Shown here: piece by piece, positions 8,901 through 17,727 of the stretch
Numbering within the stretch: position 1 is the first letter of the stretch
Layout: each line of letters starts with the position of its first letter
NCBI GenBank assembly: GCA_013695355.1
Contig: JACDAQ010000039.1
Span: forward strand, 1-64,000
Length of the DNA: 64,000 bases
DNA from: Candidatus Protochlamydia sp.
GTDB taxonomy: Bacteria; Chlamydiota; Chlamydiia; Chlamydiales; Parachlamydiaceae
Reading direction: 5' to 3'
Made by a program: the position numbers and the translations under genes
The notes under the pieces: generated by a model
What the model saw: the letters and a program-made list of their open reading frames with translations, nothing else
Database searches by the model: none
What the model was told of the DNA's origin: nothing

Positions 8901-10556
8901 TTATAAGTCATTAATAGTTAAATCAGTTGTACTGTTTTGCCAGGCTTTTTCCCATTCGCGCTCGACCCATGAGGCATCTGAATGACGCCCTTGTCCTCTC
9001 AAACTTTGCCATAGGCCAAATAAAGAGCGGCCATTCCTTGGGTGCTTTCCGAGATCTTCACGGAAATTTTTTTCCGCTTCCTCAAAATTACCAAGTCTTA
9101 GAAAAATTCCTCCAAGCGATTCTTTAATAGGAAAAAGCCAGTCGGGCGGTTCATTATAATGAAGTTTGTCCTGCAGCAGGGCAGCTTTTTGGAGTGCGTG
9201 GATCGCCCTTGCAGGCCCTTCTTTCATTTCTGCAATTTTTGATTTTAAGGAGAGGTCGGCAATTTCCATGATCGTTTTGGCTTGATTCCCCCCATAAGCT
9301 GCTTCATTTGGAAGGTGATTTTTTCCATCAGTAAACAAGCTTTGTTCCTTTTCAGCGTCGGGGATCTGCTTTAAGGCTGCATAGGACATGGCCCGGGCAA
9401 AATGCCATAAAACATTTGTGATCTGCATATCAGCAGGGGGAGGGGATAAAGCTAAGACGTCTTTCCAGCGCTGGAACCTCAGCATTATGAATAAAGAAGT
9501 TGGAACGTAAAATTCTAGCTCAGGCATCATTTTAAAATGTGGAGCATAAAAATCGTACAGCTCGTCTCCCGTTCTTTTGGCATCCTCAAAACGCCCCTCT
9601 AGGCTGTAGGCACGTGAAAGAAAATAAAGGTTATGACTGAGATAATGCAACGGATAGATGCCGCGCATCCCAAAACGATCAATATAGGCACGGTCGGCAG
9701 TCACCGCCTCTTCATTGCAGATGGCTGCCAAATGATAATTTCCTGTAAGGAGGTAAATATGGCCCGGCATGTGAAGGATATGCCCCGATGCGGGAAGTAA
9801 TTTTCGCAGCCTTTCGGCGCTCATTAGTGCTCTTTCAGGATATTCTGAAGCCTCAATTGCATGGATGTAGTAATGGTTAGCACCTAAATGATTGGGATCC
9901 CGCTTGAGAACATTTTCTAAAACAGCCACGATTTCCAATGTGCCCTCAATGGGTTCACCTTGGCTGGTCCATTGTTTCCATGGATTTAAATTTAGGCCGC
10001 TTTCAGCAAACAATACCGCGGCGTCCAGATCATCTTGAAACCGTTTTTTCAGTTCTTCCATGGCAGTGAAATAATTTCTGGCAAGCTGCTTTAGGTCAGG
10101 CTGAGGATCATTTGTATATCTTTGAGAAAGGGCTTTTATATAGGCCTGTTCATTGTCCGTGGCATTTTTGGATAGCTGAATGGCTTTTTGAATGAGATCA
10201 TAAGCTTTCTTCTCCCGGACGCCTGTGACTTCAAGATTGATGTTCTGTCCTAAAGCGAGCGCCATTCCCCAATAGGCCATGGCAAGCTGCGGGTCAATTT
10301 CAGAGGCTTTTTTAAAAGACCAGTAGGCTGCATCATGATTAAAACCATAAATGAGCGTCAACCCCTGATTGAAATAGGCCTGAGCATCAGGCTGAGAGGT
10401 TGAGACAGGATGGTCGATGAGTCCCTGCTGAATAAAAAGGGAAAATTTTTTAGGGGGTTCAAAAGGAAAGAGATCGGCTGCAGGACTACCGATTAAAACG
10501 TTACATAGAAAACAGCCGAAAATCAAGCTGCTACAAATTTTTTTTAATGCGTGCAT
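8901..10556 (-). CDS. Exported tetratricopeptide-repeat protein
   Basis: 551 residues. An N-terminal signal peptide (about 1-26) is followed by TPR-type helical repeats from about 62 (AQAYFNQGLTLIYGFNHDAA, then AYWGMALALG) and again toward the C-terminus (LGNFEEAEKNFREDL near 505). The middle has the strongly conserved blocks NHYYIHAIEAS near 230 and GHILHMPGHIYLLTGNY near 257, which mark a family of long TPR proteins found widely in bacteria and described only as tetratricopeptide proteins. The histidines in these blocks hint at a metal site, but this is inference. It is a single gene, with a dispersed palindromic repeat about 100 bases upstream of its start. Confidence 0.75.
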   Translation of the reverse strand: MHALKKICSSLIFGCFLCNVLIGSPAADLFPFEPPKKFSLFIQQGLIDHPVSTSQPDAQAYFNQGLTLIYGFNHDAAYWSFKKASEIDPQLAMAYWGMALALGQNINLEVTGVREKKAYDLIQKAIQLSKNATDNEQAYIKALSQRYTNDPQPDLKQLARNYFTAMEELKKRFQDDLDAAVLFAESGLNLNPWKQWTSQGEPIEGTLEIVAVLENVLKRDPNHLGANHYYIHAIEASEYPERALMSAERLRKLLPASGHILHMPGHIYLLTGNYHLAAICNEEAVTADRAYIDRFGMRGIYPLHYLSHNLYFLSRAYSLEGRFEDAKRTGDELYDFYAPHFKMMPELEFYVPTSLFIMLRFQRWKDVLALSPPPADMQITNVLWHFARAMSYAALKQIPDAEKEQSLFTDGKNHLPNEAAYGGNQAKTIMEIADLSLKSKIAEMKEGPARAIHALQKAALLQDKLHYNEPPDWLFPIKESLGGIFLRLGNFEEAEKNFREDLGKHPRNGRSLFGLWQSLRGQGRHSDASWVEREWEKAWQNSTTDLTINDL

Positions 10557-10657
10557 AATCCCTCAGGAAAAATTAATTCAAGGAGGAATTAGCGGGTTTT
10601 TTAGATCTTGTCAAGTTCAAAAAGACACCCGTTTTTTAGTGCTCTGTAAATAGTGCT

Positions 10658-10821
10658 TATACCCAAGTGAATTCAAAAATTGGAAATTTGGACTGCTTCA
10701 AAGCCCCGGGGTTGGCGTATCTAAAACGACCCAATATTATAATATGGGGTCGTTTTAGATACGTCAACCGCGGGAGCTTTCAAGCTAGTCCAAATCCAAT
10801 TTTTGAGTTCACTTGGGTATA
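10658..10821. repeat. MITE-like palindromic repeat, copy 2 (complete)
   Basis: 164 bases bounded by TATACCCAAGTGAA and TTCACTTGGGTATA. The two halves are reverse complements over almost their whole length, with an inner hairpin of TATCTAAAACGACCC pairing with GGGTCGTTTTAGATA. The termini carry TA outside TACCC, which fits a TA target-site duplication as made by Tc1/mariner-IS630-type transposases. The internal part differs from copies 1 and 3 at only a few positions. It sits between the starts and ends of minus-strand genes and disrupts no recognised gene. Confidence 0.85.
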
Positions 10822-10858
10822 TAACTTCATTTACAGAGCACCAGGCTCAAAAAATCGA

Positions 10859-11788
10859 TCAAGCTTCAGCCGTAAGGCCGTCTGTCTGATCACGATAATT
10901 GATGTCGAATAGAGCTTCAGGAATATACAATATCACATCTCTTACTGTAGCAATGACATTAAATCTGAAGATTGATGAGATCTTGTAGGCGCTAATGTAA
11001 ACGTCTCTTCCAATATCAATCCCATCAATAGCTGCTTCCCTTCCAGCATAATATGAAACCTCGAGAGATTTTCCAACATAAGTTGGAAAAGGGATATGAA
11101 GGTTCGTTCCGGCATAGATAAGGGCTTTAGTCAGATAAATTGCTGAGAAAAAAGGGACGGCGATAGCCCCAGAACTTAGAGCAACCGCACTGCTGACAGG
11201 AATATTAAATAAAGAAAAAGAAGTATGCTTGGCAATGGATGCAAAAGACCGATCTTCAGCTCTCTCATCGATGCGATAAGCGCGAGCCGCATTATTAATG
11301 CGTGGAAAAAGAATTTGCTCTCTTAAAGTAAGCCCGCTCTCTTTTTCATTGGCCTTTTCAAGACCTATCCAGATCCTTGAGAATACCCAACGCATCACAC
11401 GGAAACCTTGATAGCCGATATCATAGACGTCATAAAGCAATTCGCCAATATTATTGAAAATTTCAGCGGTCGCTGAACAAACTCTCACGAAAAGCCATTT
11501 GGTTCCGGTAGGAAAAGGGAGTTTGCATTTTCCCATTGAAAACAGATTTATGGCAAGTTTAGTCCCCCCGACCAGGGCCATTGTTGCCAGGCAAGCTATT
11601 GAGCCACCAACGATACCTGCCGTATTAAGGGGTAAGCAAACGACAGTCATAACTTTATGGGCTACCCAATTTCCACTGGCCTGTATTGTTTTAAGGTCAA
11701 AAAGTTCATCCTCCGCTTTTAAATGGGAGTGATGGGATAAATATGTTCTTAATTGATTAAATTCAGCTAAAACAGGAAATTCAGACAT
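10859..11788 (-). CDS. Hydrophobic protein with two repeated halves
   Basis: 309 residues, no family recognised. Two halves align to each other: one with hydrophobic segment near 45-85 followed by KLPFPTG near 93, and one with hydrophobic segment near 195-230 followed by HIPFPTYVG near 238. Each is then followed by a helical stretch ending in a DVY motif. Each half thus has a bilobed hydrophobic hairpin plus an amphipathic tail. Chlamydial inclusion-membrane (Inc) proteins share such hydrophobic hairpins, so this is a candidate Inc-like or other membrane protein; that is inference. No cleavable signal peptide. Monocistronic. Confidence 0.6.
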   Translation of the reverse strand: MSEFPVLAEFNQLRTYLSHHSHLKAEDELFDLKTIQASGNWVAHKVMTVVCLPLNTAGIVGGSIACLATMALVGGTKLAINLFSMGKCKLPFPTGTKWLFVRVCSATAEIFNNIGELLYDVYDIGYQGFRVMRWVFSRIWIGLEKANEKESGLTLREQILFPRINNAARAYRIDERAEDRSFASIAKHTSFSLFNIPVSSAVALSSGAIAVPFFSAIYLTKALIYAGTNLHIPFPTYVGKSLEVSYYAGREAAIDGIDIGRDVYISAYKISSIFRFNVIATVRDVILYIPEALFDINYRDQTDGLTAEA

Positions 11789-11880
11789 ATTAACTCCATT
11801 ATTTTTATTTTCTCATTAATATACTAGTTTTTGTGTATTTATTAAAGGTAAAAAATTTACTTATTTTTTCTAAAATCTTA

Positions 11881-12324
11881 TTATTCTCTTAAAAATTCAT
11901 TTCTTAATTCCGTTAACTGTGTTTCATTTAATGACCAAAAAGGAATAGGAAATGTACGGATAAAAAGCATGATTTGGAGCCATAATGAGTGGAGTTTTGA
12001 TGAAACGGGAATAACATGAATTTGAAAGTGGGGTATTCCTAATCCGTTCTTCTCGTAGGTAATATTATTTGAATAACCAAATACTCGGTTGTAAATTGTA
12101 TTAATGCGTTGAATGACCTCATATAAATCTGCATTTTCTTCCTGTGTAATTTCACTTCGTCTTTCTCTATGTGTAACTGGAATAATAACTAAATGTCCTT
12201 TTGTCATAGGCTTATGATCAAAAAGGACAGCCCATGAACGGGATTGAAATAATGTTTGTTTGCGCACAACTTCATGTCCTCTGTCATTGTCGATACAAAA
12301 TGGGCACGGGGGAGGAACGTACAT
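11881..12324 (-). CDS. HIT-family-like protein
   Basis: 147 residues from the ATG at 12324, preferred over an upstream in-frame ATG because AAAGG lies eight bases before it and CPFC follows, as in many HIT proteins. The fold pattern is clear: CPFC near 7-10 (zinc-site-like), a WAVLFDHKPMTKGHLVIIP block near 31-49, and the signature IPHFQIHVIP with His99, Gln101, His103. In HIT hydrolases the signature is HxHxH and the middle histidine is the nucleophile; here it is glutamine. Other HIT-superfamily members (GalT, Ap4A phosphorylase) have variants of this motif, so activity may be altered rather than lost. A nucleotide-binding role is likely; the substrate is unknown. Confidence 0.75.
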   Translation of the reverse strand: MYVPPPCPFCIDNDRGHEVVRKQTLFQSRSWAVLFDHKPMTKGHLVIIPVTHRERRSEITQEENADLYEVIQRINTIYNRVFGYSNNITYEKNGLGIPHFQIHVIPVSSKLHSLWLQIMLFIRTFPIPFWSLNETQLTELRNEFLRE

Positions 12325-12416
12325 AATAATACCTTTGTGATTTTTATTAATTATTAGAAGGATATCTAATAAATTTTTAACATTCAAGTGATGAATTTTT
12401 TAAACAATACCACACG

Positions 12417-12467
12417 CTAAGAACCTGTTCAAAATCATCCGATCGAAGATTTTGAATAGGTTCTAAG
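12417..12467. repeat. Short palindromic repeat family B, copy 1
   Basis: CTAAGAACCTGTTCAAAATC pairs with GATTTTGAATAGGTTCTAAG across a 10-base loop, with one mismatch. Related shorter versions lie at 14517-14555, 28477-28511 and 33355-33388. It lies between the ABC exporter and the HIT-like gene, both on the minus strand. No T-run follows on either side, so an ordinary intrinsic terminator is not supported. Confidence 0.75.
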
Positions 12468-12561
12468 ACTAAAGGCACAAAAGAAAGTATTTTGGTCTGG
12501 TGCATGCATTAGTGGCTTTTTGTCTCTGTGAATTAATTCTCTTTTTGAAGCTAAGTATTTT

Positions 12562-14379
12562 TTAAATATCTGATGGCTCTATTTCTTCTTCCTCTTCCAA
12601 AATATCATCGTCAGGTAGAAATCCTCCAGCCTGCATTTCCCATAATTGCGCATAGGGACCCCTTTGTTTAATAAGTTCCTCATGGGTTCCGTCCTCAACA
12701 ATGTTCCCTTCTTTAAAAACCAGGATGCGATTCATTCCAGATAAGGTGGAAAGGCGATGGGCGATGACAAGCGTGGTATGATTTTTCATGACAATATTTA
12801 AGCCCTCCTGAATCTCCCTTTCTGTCACTGAGTCTAAAGCGGAAGTGGCCTCATCCAAAATCAGGATAGGAGCATTTTTCAAAATTGCCCGCGCTATAGC
12901 GATGCGCTGGCGTTGCCCGCCTGATAGTTTAGTTCCCCTTTCACCCACAAGGGCATGATATTTTTCCGGCATTTTCTCTATAAATTCATGGCAATGCGCT
13001 TTGATTGAAGCGTCTATGACTTCTTCATCGGTTGCATCTAAGCGGCCGTATCGAATATTTTCCATTAGTGTTCGGTGATAAAGGGTCGGTTCCTGCGGAA
13101 TAATTGAAATTTGCTCTCTTAAAGATTCCTGGGTAAATTTTGAAATGTCCTGCCCATCAATTAGGATACGCCCTTTTTCAATATCATAGTTGCGTAGGAT
13201 CAAATTGACGAAAGTTGTTTTTCCAGAGCCTGAAAAACCAACTAGGCCTACTTTTTCACCGGCATAAATAATAAGGTTCTTATCGTGAAATATTTTTTGA
13301 TGCTTTTGATAGCGAAAAGTGACATTTTCAAAAATAATTTCTCCTTTTGTCACTTTGATTTGAGGTGCATCAGGCAGGTCCATCACATCATGAGGATCTT
13401 GAATAATAGTCAAAGCTTGACGGCAGATGCCAATTTCTTTGAATATTTGGGGTAGTTCCAACCCTGCAAGCCAGGCCATCATGGTAATATTCCATGTTGT
13501 GTTGAAAATAAAAACGACTTCTCCTGCGGTTAGTTCTCCCTTCTGCCAACTATATAACATGTACCAATTCAGAGCGATTCCAGCACCTAAAAAGCTGGCT
13601 ATGCCCAATATCACTTTCATTTTTTCCATATAAAACAGGGATTGCCAATGCTTTTTCAGTTCATCCTGTTGAAAAATGGAAAGGTAGTTAGCCTCAAACT
13701 TACTTCGGGCAAAAAGGCGCATATTAATGCTATTTGAAAGGCTGTCGATAACTTTGCCTGATAGTAAACTACGGGATTCTGCATGGACATTCGAATAATA
13801 GTCACATTTTTTTGAAAAAGCCAAAGAAATGCCCATATGCACTGCAACCCAGGTCATTAGGATTAATGCAAAGTTAGAGCTAATGTTGGCAAATAAAAAA
13901 GTTGAAATAATAAGGGCTAAGCCGACAGGAATAAATAGATGAGTCATTTGGGTGAGAAGTCGGGTCATGGCTTGAGGCATGTCAGAGATTTTATTCGCAA
14001 TGGATCCAGCCATATGCGTGCTAAAATAATGATGGGAATGATGAATGACATAGTCAAACATGCCCATTCGGATATCGGCTTCTATCTTAGGTACGAGCCA
14101 GGCTGTGAGATATCCGGCAATGCGAAATGAAATTTCAACGGTCAGCCATAAACTGATTCCCATCCAAATGGGTTTGGCTAATGCTTGCCAAACTTCAGAC
14201 TGGGGGCCTGAAAAATTGGTAATGGTATCAATTAGCGTCATGATAACATAGGGCCATAGTGTATGGTCGAGCGACCAAGCAAAACTAAAGAGTTGAATGA
14301 GAAGCAGCCATCCCCAGTATTTTTTCGCATAGTGCCAAAAAAAACCGAAGAGTGTCTTTGGTAATTTAGATGCTGCCAT
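12562..14379 (-). CDS. ABC exporter, fused membrane and ATPase domains
   Basis: 605 residues from the ATG at 14379; GGAG six bases before it decides the start over an in-frame TTG at 14391. An N-terminal transmembrane domain with about six helices occupies residues 1-330. The ATPase domain follows with Walker A GFSGSGKTT near 385, Q-loop QEPTLYH, signature LSGGQRQRIAIARA near 487, Walker B ILILDEATSALD near 507 and the H-loop in VIAHRLST. This architecture is that of MsbA/multidrug-type homodimeric exporters of lipids or drugs; the substrate is not predictable. The C-terminus is a short acidic tail (DDDILEEEEEIEPSDI). Family B repeats flank the gene on both sides. Confidence 0.9.
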   Translation of the reverse strand: MAASKLPKTLFGFFWHYAKKYWGWLLLIQLFSFAWSLDHTLWPYVIMTLIDTITNFSGPQSEVWQALAKPIWMGISLWLTVEISFRIAGYLTAWLVPKIEADIRMGMFDYVIHHSHHYFSTHMAGSIANKISDMPQAMTRLLTQMTHLFIPVGLALIISTFLFANISSNFALILMTWVAVHMGISLAFSKKCDYYSNVHAESRSLLSGKVIDSLSNSINMRLFARSKFEANYLSIFQQDELKKHWQSLFYMEKMKVILGIASFLGAGIALNWYMLYSWQKGELTAGEVVFIFNTTWNITMMAWLAGLELPQIFKEIGICRQALTIIQDPHDVMDLPDAPQIKVTKGEIIFENVTFRYQKHQKIFHDKNLIIYAGEKVGLVGFSGSGKTTFVNLILRNYDIEKGRILIDGQDISKFTQESLREQISIIPQEPTLYHRTLMENIRYGRLDATDEEVIDASIKAHCHEFIEKMPEKYHALVGERGTKLSGGQRQRIAIARAILKNAPILILDEATSALDSVTEREIQEGLNIVMKNHTTLVIAHRLSTLSGMNRILVFKEGNIVEDGTHEELIKQRGPYAQLWEMQAGGFLPDDDILEEEEEIEPSDI

Positions 14380-14516
14380 AAAAGTCTCCAAAACTAATGT
14401 TCATTAAAACAAATTTTGCTAAAGGCCATGATGCGATGCGATATAAAAAAGGGGCTCTATTGGGACTATATCTAAATTATTGATTTTTACGAGTTAAAAA
14501 AATTGTTAGTTGCTAT

Positions 14517-14555
14517 CTCAGAACCTGATCATAGATATTGAAACAAGTTCTTAAT
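14517..14555. repeat. Short palindromic repeat family B, copy 2
   Basis: AGAACCTGATCATAGATATT followed by GAAACAAGTTCTTAAT. It shares the core ACCTGATCATAGAT with copy 3 and the outer AGAACCTG / GTTCTTA arms with copy 1. It lies in the gap between the divergent ABC exporter and prfB genes. Confidence 0.65.
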
Positions 14556-14611
14556 AAAAAAAGTAATTTTCCTTCTAACATTCAGGAGGGGAATCAATTT
14601 CCTCTCATGTT

Positions 14612-14640
14612 TTGACTTATTTTTAAACATATGGTAACTT
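14612..14640 (+). promoter_or_regulatory. Candidate sigma-70-type promoter for prfB operon
   Basis: TTGACT at 14612-14617 and TAACTT at 14635-14640 are separated by 17 bases, close to the consensus spacing. Transcription would start near 14647, about 16 bases before the prfB ATG. The -10 match is imperfect. Confidence 0.4.
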
Positions 14641-14662
14641 TGCTTTCATCAGAGGTAAATTA

Positions 14663-15758
14663 ATGAATAATGAGACTGAATTGCGGCTTAAGGAAATAGA
14701 AGAGCGACTTTTTCATATGCAGAGGTATCTTTGACCTGGCTGTAAAAGAAGCCCGCGTCAAAGAACTTGAGACTTTAATGGAAAGGAGTGCCTTTTGGGA
14801 TAATCCCGACCATGCGCAGCAGGTAATCAGCGAAATTAAGGAGCTGCGTGCCTGGACAATCCCTTATCAGGAAATAAAAAAACGTTTTGATGATTGCAAA
14901 GCGCTTCTTCCCGATGCTTACGAATTAAACGAAGAAGCTTTGATCCAGGAACTTTTAAAGGAACTAAGTGAAGTTGAAAAATTGCTTGGAGACCTTGAAG
15001 TCCGCAGGATGCTCGCCGGGGAAATGGATAGCAAAGATTGTTTTTTGACAATCAATTCTGGGGCAGGCGGGACTGAGGCATGCGATTGGGCCCAAATGCT
15101 ATCTAGGATGTATCAAAGATGGGCTGCTAAAAGAGGCTGGAAAGTAGAGATTGTTGATTTTGTGGAAGGGGACGTTGTCGGATTGAAGAGCATTACGCTG
15201 CGTTTTACCGGCAATTTTGCTTATGGTTATGCCAAAGCCGAAAAAGGGGTCCACCGTTTAGTCAGAATCTCTCCATTTGATAGCAACGCAAAAAGGCACA
15301 CAAGTTTTGCGTCAGTTGACGTAACTCCTGAAATCACGGCGGATATTCAAATTGAGATCCGACCTGAAGATTTAAGGATCGATACTTTCAGATCTTCTGG
15401 TGCCGGAGGACAGCATGTCAATAAAACTGATTCTGCCGTCCGTTTAACCCACTTGCCGACTGGTATCGCTGTATCCTGTCAAACTCAACGTAGCCAGGTA
15501 CAAAATAAAGAGTCCTGTTTTCAAATGCTTCGGTCTAAGCTCTATGAATTAGAAGTGCTGGAAAGAGAAAAAGCCCTAAATACACTGAAGGGAGAAAAAT
15601 TGGAAAACGCCTGGGGAAGTCAAATTCGCAATTATGTTTTTCAACCCTATACTTTAGTCAAAGACACGCGTACTAAGGCTGAATCAGGAAATATTCAAGC
15701 CGTGATGGATGGTGAAATAGATGAATTTGTCAATGCATATTTAAAGGAGTTTGGATAG
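14663..15758 (+). CDS. prfB: Peptide chain release factor 2, with +1 programmed frameshift
   Basis: RF2 ends translation at UGA and UAA. The reading frame starts at the ATG at 14663 (AGAGG 8 bases upstream), runs 23 codons to an in-frame UGA at 14732, and continues after a +1 shift at CTT-TGA-C, as in most bacterial prfB genes; the Shine-Dalgarno-like AGAGG just before TATCTTTGAC is also present. The product is about 364 residues. GAGGQHVNKTDSAVRL carries the GGQ motif that triggers peptide release. The shift lets RF2 control its own level: when it is scarce, the ribosome pauses at UGA and slips. First gene of a tight plus-strand run with a GNAT enzyme, SprT-like protein, yebC and proS; the next gene overlaps it by one base. 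Confidence 0.96.
14721..14735 (+). promoter_or_regulatory. prfB recoding site
   Basis: AGAGGTATCTTTGAC: an internal Shine-Dalgarno-like sequence, the slippery CTT codon, and the UGA stop at 14732-14734 followed by C, a poor termination context. This is the classic RF2 autoregulatory frameshift signal. Confidence 0.93.
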
Positions 15759-16285
15759 TGAATGATCAAAATCATAATCCGACCGGGATTGAAGTTCGTT
15801 ATACTGAGCCTGGTGACGGTAAATATTTGAAAAAATGGCTGATCGAGCCTGAAGCACGTTGCTGGTTTCCTATGGATGATGAAATTGAGATAGACGATGC
15901 TGTCATGCGATGGATTGCCTTTTATCGTTATAAATGCAGTTTGACGATTGTAAAAGATGGAATTCCTTGTGGAATAGCGACCCTTTATCTTCAGCCTTAT
16001 CGCAAGTTAGCGCATCAATGCGAGTTCGGAATCATTGTAGGAAAAGGATACCGCAATCAAGGTATAGGAAGTTATTTAATGAACAGCCTTATTCATTTAG
16101 CTAAGGAAAAATTTAAAATTGAACTTTTGCACCTCCAGGTTTACGCAGCTAATCCGGCAAGGAATTTATATAGACGTTTCGGATTCAAAGAATTTGGGGA
16201 GCAGAACTCCTGGGTAAGAGAATCAGCTCCATCAGGTGGAAAAAGCCACTATTTAGGTCGCGTCTTTATGGAGAGATTTATTTAA
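15758..16285 (+). CDS. GNAT-family N-acetyltransferase
   Basis: 175 residues with a GTG start that overlaps the prfB stop (TAGTG). The GNAT core is visible: a beta strand CGIATLYLQPYRKLAHQCE near 65-83, the acetyl-CoA loop VGKGYRNQGIGSYLM near 90-104, and the late motif LQVYAANPARNLYRRFGFKE near 130-150. It is most like RimI/RimJ-type and YhhY-type acetyltransferases; the acceptor is unknown. An acetyltransferase also lies between prfB and yebC in Chlamydia, as I recall, so this is a conserved chlamydial neighbourhood. Confidence 0.85.
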   Translation: MNDQNHNPTGIEVRYTEPGDGKYLKKWLIEPEARCWFPMDDEIEIDDAVMRWIAFYRYKCSLTIVKDGIPCGIATLYLQPYRKLAHQCEFGIIVGKGYRNQGIGSYLMNSLIHLAKEKFKIELLHLQVYAANPARNLYRRFGFKEFGEQNSWVRESAPSGGKSHYLGRVFMERFI

Positions 16286-16287
16286 TT

Positions 16288-16977
16288 GTGATGCTTCAAA
16301 AAATTCAACACGAAACTTTTCAAAAAAAGCTTGAAAATAGAACTGGTATGAAATTGCAGTTGAAAATCAATGATAACCGTTCAACCCTATTAAGCGTTAA
16401 ATGGGAACCTGAATTTGCGAAAGTCTCTTTACATCGGATGTTTTTGCTGGCCCCTCGAAATGTGATGCAGGCCCTTGCATTCTATTTAAATGGTGAACAT
16501 AAAAAATTGGCTGCCAATATCAAAGCTTTTATTGAGGAAAACCTTCATAAATTAAACTATTCACACGAACTCGACTCGACCAAACTGGAGACCAAAGGCA
16601 AGTTTCACAACTTGCAATTAATTTTTGCACAACTAAATCGAGAATACTTTAATCAATCGCTTAATTTGAGAATTACTTGGTTTGGGAATTCTAAAAAAAA
16701 AGCCCAAAACCGGATTGTTTTTGGATTGTACCATGATCCTTTAAAATTGATTAAAATTAATCGTTTTATGGATCAAAAACATTTTCCTGATTATTTGATA
16801 GCCTATGTTGTTTATCATGAAATGCTTCATTATGTCTGCCCGGCTTTTGTGGATTCAAATGGCCAAAAGCACATTCATAGCAAAGCTTTTAAAGAACTGG
16901 AAAAAAAATTTAAATTCTATGATTTAGCTAAGCAATGGATTCGCGATAATCAAAATCATCTTTTCAAGTCACCGTAA
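16288..16977 (+). CDS. SprT-like zinc metalloprotein
   Basis: 229 residues (GTG at 16288, immediately followed by an ATG that is an equally good start). The C-terminal half holds the SprT-like core: LQLIFAQLNREYFNQSL near 108, then VVYHEMLHYV near 178-187 with the HExxH zinc/catalytic site, and a downstream HSKAFKELEKKF with another candidate zinc ligand. The N-terminal half is unassigned. SprT-like proteins include proteases that clear protein-DNA crosslinks, but bacterial members are mostly uncharacterised. It lies in the prfB-proS run, two bases after the acetyltransferase. Confidence 0.75.
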   Translation: MMLQKIQHETFQKKLENRTGMKLQLKINDNRSTLLSVKWEPEFAKVSLHRMFLLAPRNVMQALAFYLNGEHKKLAANIKAFIEENLHKLNYSHELDSTKLETKGKFHNLQLIFAQLNREYFNQSLNLRITWFGNSKKKAQNRIVFGLYHDPLKLIKINRFMDQKHFPDYLIAYVVYHEMLHYVCPAFVDSNGQKHIHSKAFKELEKKFKFYDLAKQWIRDNQNHLFKSP

Positions 16978-16992
16978 TTAGTAGGTTTTTGT

Positions 16993-17727
16993 ATGGCAGG
17001 TCATAGCAAATGGGCAAATATAAAGCATCGAAAAGGCAAAGCTGATGCCAAAAGGGGAAAAATTTTTTCCCGTATCGCTAAAGAGATCATCACTGCTGTC
17101 AAACTTGGGGGCAGCGATGCTAAAAATAATCCACGATTGCGGCTCGCCTTGCTTAAAGCCCGCGATGCCAATATGCCTAATGATAACATTGATCGAAATA
17201 TCAAAAAAGCATCAAGCGCGGATCAAGCAGATTACCATGAGATGACCTACGAGCTTTACGGTCATGGCGGGGTAGGAATTGTTGTTGATGTAATGACGGA
17301 TAATAAAAATCGCATTTCTTCTGAAATGAGGATCGCAACAAATAAAAAAGGTGGAACGGTAGCAACTCCAGGGGCCGTCACGTTTAATTTTGACCGTAAA
17401 GGCGTTCTTCAAATAAGCAAAAAAAATGCCATTGAAGATGAATTGTTTTTAGCTGCATCTGAAGCTGGGGCTGAAGATTTTGAAGCAGCAGATGAATTTT
17501 TCATTATTACGACTGATCCTGCGCATCTTTACCAGGTTAAAGAAGCTATTAATCACTTAGGGTTTGCCTGTGAACAGGCAGAACTTGAAATGATCCCAAA
17601 ATTATATGTTGAATGCGATGTCGAAATAGCTAAAGAAAACTTAGCCCTTATTGATTGGCTGGAAGAATTAGAAGATGTCGATGCTGTGTACCATAATATG
17701 AAAATTCCTGAAGAGCTTGAACTATGA
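16993..17727 (+). CDS. yebC: YebC/PmpR-family protein
   Basis: 244 residues, the usual length. It starts with the diagnostic MAGHSKWANIKHRKG and has the three-domain pattern, including YGHGGVGIVVDVMTDNKNR near 88 and the acidic middle GAEDFEAADEFF near 156. YebC proteins were long annotated as transcription regulators; more recent work links members to translation of difficult (for example proline-rich) stretches. Its stop overlaps the start of proS by four bases, which fits a translation role, though that link is inference. In Chlamydia it sits near prfB as well. Confidence 0.95.
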   Translation: MAGHSKWANIKHRKGKADAKRGKIFSRIAKEIITAVKLGGSDAKNNPRLRLALLKARDANMPNDNIDRNIKKASSADQADYHEMTYELYGHGGVGIVVDVMTDNKNRISSEMRIATNKKGGTVATPGAVTFNFDRKGVLQISKKNAIEDELFLAASEAGAEDFEAADEFFIITTDPAHLYQVKEAINHLGFACEQAELEMIPKLYVECDVEIAKENLALIDWLEELEDVDAVYHNMKIPEELEL

